Below, one piece after another: positions 5,701 to 8,585 of a stretch of 8,585 bases of DNA. Source of the DNA: JBDLID01 sp039715055 (GTDB lineage Bacteria > Desulfobacterota > Desulfobulbia > Desulfobulbales > Desulfocapsaceae); contig JBDLID010000123.1 in the NCBI GenBank assembly GCA_039715055.1, positions 1 to 8,585 on the forward strand, read 5' to 3'. The position numbers and the translations under genes were made by a program. Below the pieces are notes generated by a model, which saw nothing but the letters and a program-made list of their open reading frames with translations, searched no databases and was not told the DNA's origin. Every line of letters starts with the position of its first letter. Position 1 is the first letter of the stretch.

Positions 5701-7437
5701 ACCTGCACAACGCTCATTATCCTCACCTTTACGATCATGAGCTTCACCACCATCAAGTCGGGCCAGGCCCATAACCGCCTCCTCTTCCAGGAAAATTCAC
5801 CCTATCAAGGCCTGCTCCTTAAAAAACTCGGCTGGCTCAGCCTGCCCCCTGAAAGCCTGACCATGCTTGAAGCCGATTTCGGCCATGGTGCGGTCATCGC
5901 ACCCCGGGTCTGGCTTGAGAGCAAGGACCCCAGTCGTACCCCAAGGGTCAGCCTGAGAAGAAACGGTGTCTCTGAAGAGCTGCAGGGACTCATCGGACTC
6001 TCTGCCAAAGAAACCGGCGTCAGCGGAATGGACAAAATTCTTACCTCAGGCCGCTGGATAAACGAAGGTGACCGCCAGGTTATTCTCCTGGAAGACACTA
6101 CGGCAAAAACCCTCAACGTCACAGGCGACAGTAACCAGACCATCCTCCTTGAAGGCGAGCAGTTCACTGTTATCGGCACCTTTTCCGGTATGGTGCTCAA
6201 GGAGAACCCTGATCTCGACGGGGAGATTATTACCCCGGTCAGCTTCCCCCAGGAAGCAGCGGCAACAATTACTGAGGTGGAACAGGAAGCCCTGGAATCA
6301 GGCGATGATGTACGCAGCTTCCAGAGCCGTTACATCCATACCGAACCTGCAGAATGCGCCATTATTCCGGCTGCAACTCTTCTGGCCATGGGCGGTTCTC
6401 TCAAAAACGTCATTGTCAGACCTGATAATCAACCAATCAGCGAACTTGCCGCCCGGTTGGTGGATCGCTTTCGGCTGGCCATTTTTGCAGGCGACGACAG
6501 TGGTCTGTGGCTCTATAATATCAGCGACACCATCTCCTACTCAGGAGTCCCCAACATCATCATCCCACTGATCATCTCCATCTTTATTGTTCTCAACACC
6601 ATGATCAGCTCTGTTTTTGAACGAAAAAACGAGATCGGCATCTACACCTCCGTCGGCCTTGCTCCATCACACGTCTCGTTTCTCTTTATTGCCGAGGCAC
6701 TGGCACTGGCTGTAATTTCCGTGGTGCTCGGCTACCTGTTCTCCCAGGTATCGGCAGCGCTTCTTGCTGACAGTTTCCTCTGGAAAGGACTCACCGTCAA
6801 CTACTCGTCGCTGGCCGGAGTGGCGGCCATGGTCCTCATCATCATGGTCGTACTGATCTCGGTAATCTATCCCTCACGCCTTGCCGGCCGCATTGCCATT
6901 CCCGATGTCAACCGCACCTTTAAACTGCCCCGGCCGGTGGACAACAAGATCACGGTCATCCTGCCCTTTTTTCTCAAGTACCACGAACACCAGTCAATAG
7001 GGGGCTTTCTCCACACCTATTTCCAGGACCATCAGGATATCTCCCACGGCCTGTTTTCCACAGGGAAGCTGAGTATTGTCTTTTCCTGCGATACCGAGGC
7101 CCACTTTGAAAAACTCCGCAGGGAGGCGGCAAATGACGAGGACTCTCACTGCATGCACCTTCGCACAAAAGTATGGCTTGCGCCCTTTGACTTCGGTATC
7201 ATGCAGTGGGTCGATATTCTGTTTCGCCCGGCAAAGGGCAACGAGGATTTTCTTGAAATCCAACTGACCATCGAACGCCGTTCAGGAGAGGCGCAGCTCT
7301 GGCACCGGATCAACACCGCCTTTCTTCACAACCTGCGCAAACAGCTTCTCATCTGGCGATCCATCGATGACCAGGGGCACGACCATTACAAAGAGCAGCT
7401 GCAACAGGTCATAAACAGTGAACAGGACAGGCCCTGA
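2608..7437 (+). CDS. Signal peptide + PA/M28-like pseudopeptidase fused to a FtsX-type ABC permease (1609 aa)
   Basis: Start GTG 2608 overlaps the ATPase stop (GTGA) and gives a credible signal peptide (Phe-rich core, cleavage near A36-F-S38|Q39). Domains: PA-like segment about 110-200; M28-like fold about 45-610, interrupted by a charged helical, probably coiled-coil insertion (about 325-470); a carboxypeptidase-regulatory-like beta-sandwich is possible at 618-700; 700-890 unassigned; three membrane helices about 902-922, 935-951 and 961-985; FtsX core with TM1 1028-1048, periplasmic domain about 1050-1312, TM2 1314-1334, coupling segment RKNEIGIYTSVGL (1339-1351), TM3 1356-1378 and TM4 1402-1424; cytoplasmic tail 1425-1609. 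The predicted topology is self-consistent: N-terminal region outside, tail inside. M28 metal ligands are mostly replaced (F261, A309, H479, G577; D276 kept) and the catalytic Glu position is H308, so peptidase activity is unlikely. It probably forms a heterodimer with the 219-aa permease, driven by the upstream ATPase. Substrate unknown. Confidence 0.92.
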   Translation: MKAVQFVQTGDRTAGSLSLLPFFFFFFGTIVCSSVAFSQSLDSRSLISAFSSSATRGTGTQGYDEAVNTIVSTFEQLGLEAETQKFAVPIRRYIESTLTLDGKTYPLQPLEYNAITPQAIHKDLKGPLVYVGKGSLAELSGKDLKGSIIVMDLDSGKNWLQAAGLGAAALIYLDDEKTTSRYLFEEKSELSPLNFPCFRLSRKQAEAIPGLLERLDNKETKNPVTLRSQVQWYEKIGRNIYTIIGGSDPELKNELLIIEAFYDGSYFVTDQAPAADEAVSVTTLLQLAGRLKKNPPPRSVMLIATSGHAQALAGMRELIWALSSKRKDVRKNKKELSATIKETEKNLELLAGLKLPLEKDHVRDSLLTKAIHNRLKLTVDSLSRELMHLRMKQQGDELKDEINNKAKQRLEYRRLGWRSNFDQLSEGETDILTSLLPNALKDNKRRLEKAKKHLKALKSSIALRKKLYDFEIAAVVSLHLSSHGKGIGGFHQGWLYNLKKKVNRSASFSTLAKHLNRAGSELQKNSVPYIDTLRPDSKQSWDSWFLDRPGLGGEVSSLGGFLGLSLVTLGDSRAGWGTPWDTAERVDLAYVDAQLNSCSHLIYKLATAPKLHKNKLPRNGFATVSGRANLLLQGELFADFPARKTVILAYQGLTKLYASVNPTGTFQIKGVADKKHVLDKLIIEGYRFDGQSGETLWAIDKKETGKSNYRLKIRRKTMKTDLVMFNCRQTTIFDLLDPRSFQYMTKLNLLDGKRNATPQHYWYSRIDTRRSTISTIFTEPGTWLKLTLSDSVLTRKLILSGGSDREPMGYGYPVDTTPALHNTVFHAANDIWALLAPRIDNLEKHGIYDARIADLQERGLLSLNQAVNKLNEKDYVSFKAESGEALALANRVYDQVDKTQKDVLFGVLFYIALFVPFAFCMERFLFNFANIYKRIAGFTGLLVGLIAVIYKVHPAFQLAYSPMVMILAFFIIGLSLMVTLILFFRFEEEMELLQRRATHKRPSEISHWKAFVAAFYLGVSNLRRRRLRTVLTCTTLIILTFTIMSFTTIKSGQAHNRLLFQENSPYQGLLLKKLGWLSLPPESLTMLEADFGHGAVIAPRVWLESKDPSRTPRVSLRRNGVSEELQGLIGLSAKETGVSGMDKILTSGRWINEGDRQVILLEDTTAKTLNVTGDSNQTILLEGEQFTVIGTFSGMVLKENPDLDGEIITPVSFPQEAAATITEVEQEALESGDDVRSFQSRYIHTEPAECAIIPAATLLAMGGSLKNVIVRPDNQPISELAARLVDRFRLAIFAGDDSGLWLYNISDTISYSGVPNIIIPLIISIFIVLNTMISSVFERKNEIGIYTSVGLAPSHVSFLFIAEALALAVISVVLGYLFSQVSAALLADSFLWKGLTVNYSSLAGVAAMVLIIMVVLISVIYPSRLAGRIAIPDVNRTFKLPRPVDNKITVILPFFLKYHEHQSIGGFLHTYFQDHQDISHGLFSTGKLSIVFSCDTEAHFEKLRREAANDEDSHCMHLRTKVWLAPFDFGIMQWVDILFRPAKGNEDFLEIQLTIERRSGEAQLWHRINTAFLHNLRKQLLIWRSIDDQGHDHYKEQLQQVINSEQDRP

Positions 7438-7441
7438 CCAT

Positions 7442-8585
7442 ATGGAAACCTATCAAGACCCTACATCCATCCGGTTACGCGCCCTGATCATTGGTCTGCT
7501 GTTTGCCGTCGGCATCTGTCTGCTCAGCCCGTTCAACAATATTTACCGCCAGGCAACACCTCTTGGCGGCGGCCACTTTCCCCTGGCCCCCTTTTTCATC
7601 TTTCTCATCCTGGTCCTGCTGATGTGTATGCTCAACAGGTTTTTCACAAAAACGGTGCTCAGCGGGCTTGAACTGCTGATCATCTGGATCCAGATGGTGA
7701 TCGGCTCAGGTATCGCCTACACCGGACTGGCCAGGACCTTTCTCATCAACCTCACCGCCCCCTATCATTTTGCCACCTCTGGCAACCGCTGGAAGGAGAT
7801 TCTCCAACCGCTGCTTCCCGCCTCTCTCACTCCCACGGATCCTATCTGTATCGAACTGCTCTACTCAGGTCTCGATTCCGGTGGTGATATGGGCTGGCTG
7901 GCAGTTGCCTCTGCCATCCCCTGGGCAGGCTGGATCAAACCGCTGAGCCTGTGGGGCGGTTTCATTCTTCTCTCCTATATCGTCATGATCTGCCTGATCA
8001 ATCTCTTCTCCAGGCAATGGATCCACAACGAGAGGATGAACTTTCCCCTGCTCAAGGTTCCTGAGATACTCGCTGGCGCCATGGATCAGCGCAAAGTCGC
8101 AACACTGTTCGCCAACCATTTTCTCATTGCAGGTCTGACAATACCCATCGTCCTGCACATCCTCAACGGACTGCACTTTTACATTCCGTCAGTACCTCAG
8201 ATTCCGACCCTTTTCCTTGCCGGTCCCTATGTTCCGAACCATGGACTGTTTTCAGGTTTTGCCAAGCTCAAGCTCTATATCTACCCTGCCTTTATCGGCT
8301 TTGCCTTTCTCACCTCAAGGCAGATCTCTTTTTCATTCTGGTTTTTCTTTCTGGCCGGAGGACTGTTCTACGGAATTCTCAACCTCCTCGGCTACTCCTT
8401 TCCCGCCTCAGAACTCGGCATCACCTTCGGCCCGACCCTGTCCCACCCGGAAGAGACCCAGATGATCGGCGCCTACGGAATCTTTTTTCTCTTTATTGTC
8501 TGGCTGGCCCGCCATCATCTCATCCAGGTTGCCAGGGAATCTTTTTTTCTCAGCCGTCCTTCAGAACATCGCACCGAGTGGATCG
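7442..8585 (+). CDS. Polytopic membrane protein, DUF6784/DUF6785-like, 3'-truncated by the window
   Basis: The frame is open from ATG 7442 to the window end, giving 381 residues with no stop. Hydrophobic segments stand out at about 12-30, 48-66, 74-98, 168-189, 222-242, 279-291, 298-316 and 343-356, so this is an integral inner-membrane protein. I recognise features of the uncharacterised DUF6784/DUF6785 membrane family, which I recall mostly from Planctomycetes: an N-terminal TM followed by a GGGHFPL stretch (42-48), GNRWKEILQPLLP (114-126), IPWAGWIKPL (159-168) and RQWIHNERMNFPL (191-203). The family resembles oligopeptide-transporter-like proteins in overall style, but no substrate is known to me. 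The start lies 4 bases after the stop of the large permease gene, with a weak CAGG ribosome site at 7428-7431, so the two genes are almost certainly co-transcribed. That placement suggests a partner of the ABC system. Family assignment is from memory of motifs. Confidence 0.8.
   Translation, partial: METYQDPTSIRLRALIIGLLFAVGICLLSPFNNIYRQATPLGGGHFPLAPFFIFLILVLLMCMLNRFFTKTVLSGLELLIIWIQMVIGSGIAYTGLARTFLINLTAPYHFATSGNRWKEILQPLLPASLTPTDPICIELLYSGLDSGGDMGWLAVASAIPWAGWIKPLSLWGGFILLSYIVMICLINLFSRQWIHNERMNFPLLKVPEILAGAMDQRKVATLFANHFLIAGLTIPIVLHILNGLHFYIPSVPQIPTLFLAGPYVPNHGLFSGFAKLKLYIYPAFIGFAFLTSRQISFSFWFFFLAGGLFYGILNLLGYSFPASELGITFGPTLSHPEETQMIGAYGIFFLFIVWLARHHLIQVARESFFLSRPSEHRTEWI

Overview
The window is a compact, single-strand (+) stretch of a bacterial chromosome, with intergenic gaps of at most about 75 bases and no RNA genes, mobile elements or CRISPR. 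It looks Gram-negative: a hybrid sensor kinase, a LolD/MacB-type ABC ATPase, and a protein with a cleavable signal peptide and a very large extracytoplasmic part. Base composition is slightly above 50% GC by eye. My impression of a Desulfobulbales-like (Desulfobacterota) organism rests on general gene style and should be held loosely. Planctomycetes carry similar protein families, as far as I recall.

Layout. (1) 1-1086 is the 3' part of a hybrid histidine kinase: the end of the HATPase domain, one canonical receiver and one degenerate receiver. Its partners and the rest of the gene lie upstream. (2) 1087-1160 is a short AT-rich gap holding two near-identical 10-bp palindromic boxes. (3) 1161-7437 holds three genes for an asymmetric FtsX/MacB-type ABC system: a 219-aa minimal permease, a 242-aa ATPase, and a 1609-aa fusion. 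The fusion has a signal peptide, a PA/M28-peptidase-like extracytoplasmic region, extra membrane helices, a complete FtsX permease core and a C-terminal cytoplasmic domain. The last two genes overlap by 4 bases. (4) 7442-8585 starts 4 bases after the fusion gene and encodes a polytopic membrane protein that resembles the uncharacterised DUF6784/DUF6785 family. It runs off the window end.

How it may work. The two FtsX-type permeases probably form a heterodimer driven by the ATPase. Type VII ABC systems (MacB, LolCDE, FtsEX) use ATP in the cytoplasm to move periplasmic domains. Here the moved domain would be an M28 aminopeptidase fold that has lost nearly all of its metal ligands and its catalytic glutamate, and that has a helical, probably coiled-coil insertion of about 145 residues in the middle. 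This points to a binding or scaffold role, like the pseudopeptidase parts of nicastrin and transferrin receptor, rather than proteolysis. The substrate is unknown. The tightly linked DUF6785-like membrane protein is a likely fourth component. This cassette is the most interesting content of the window.
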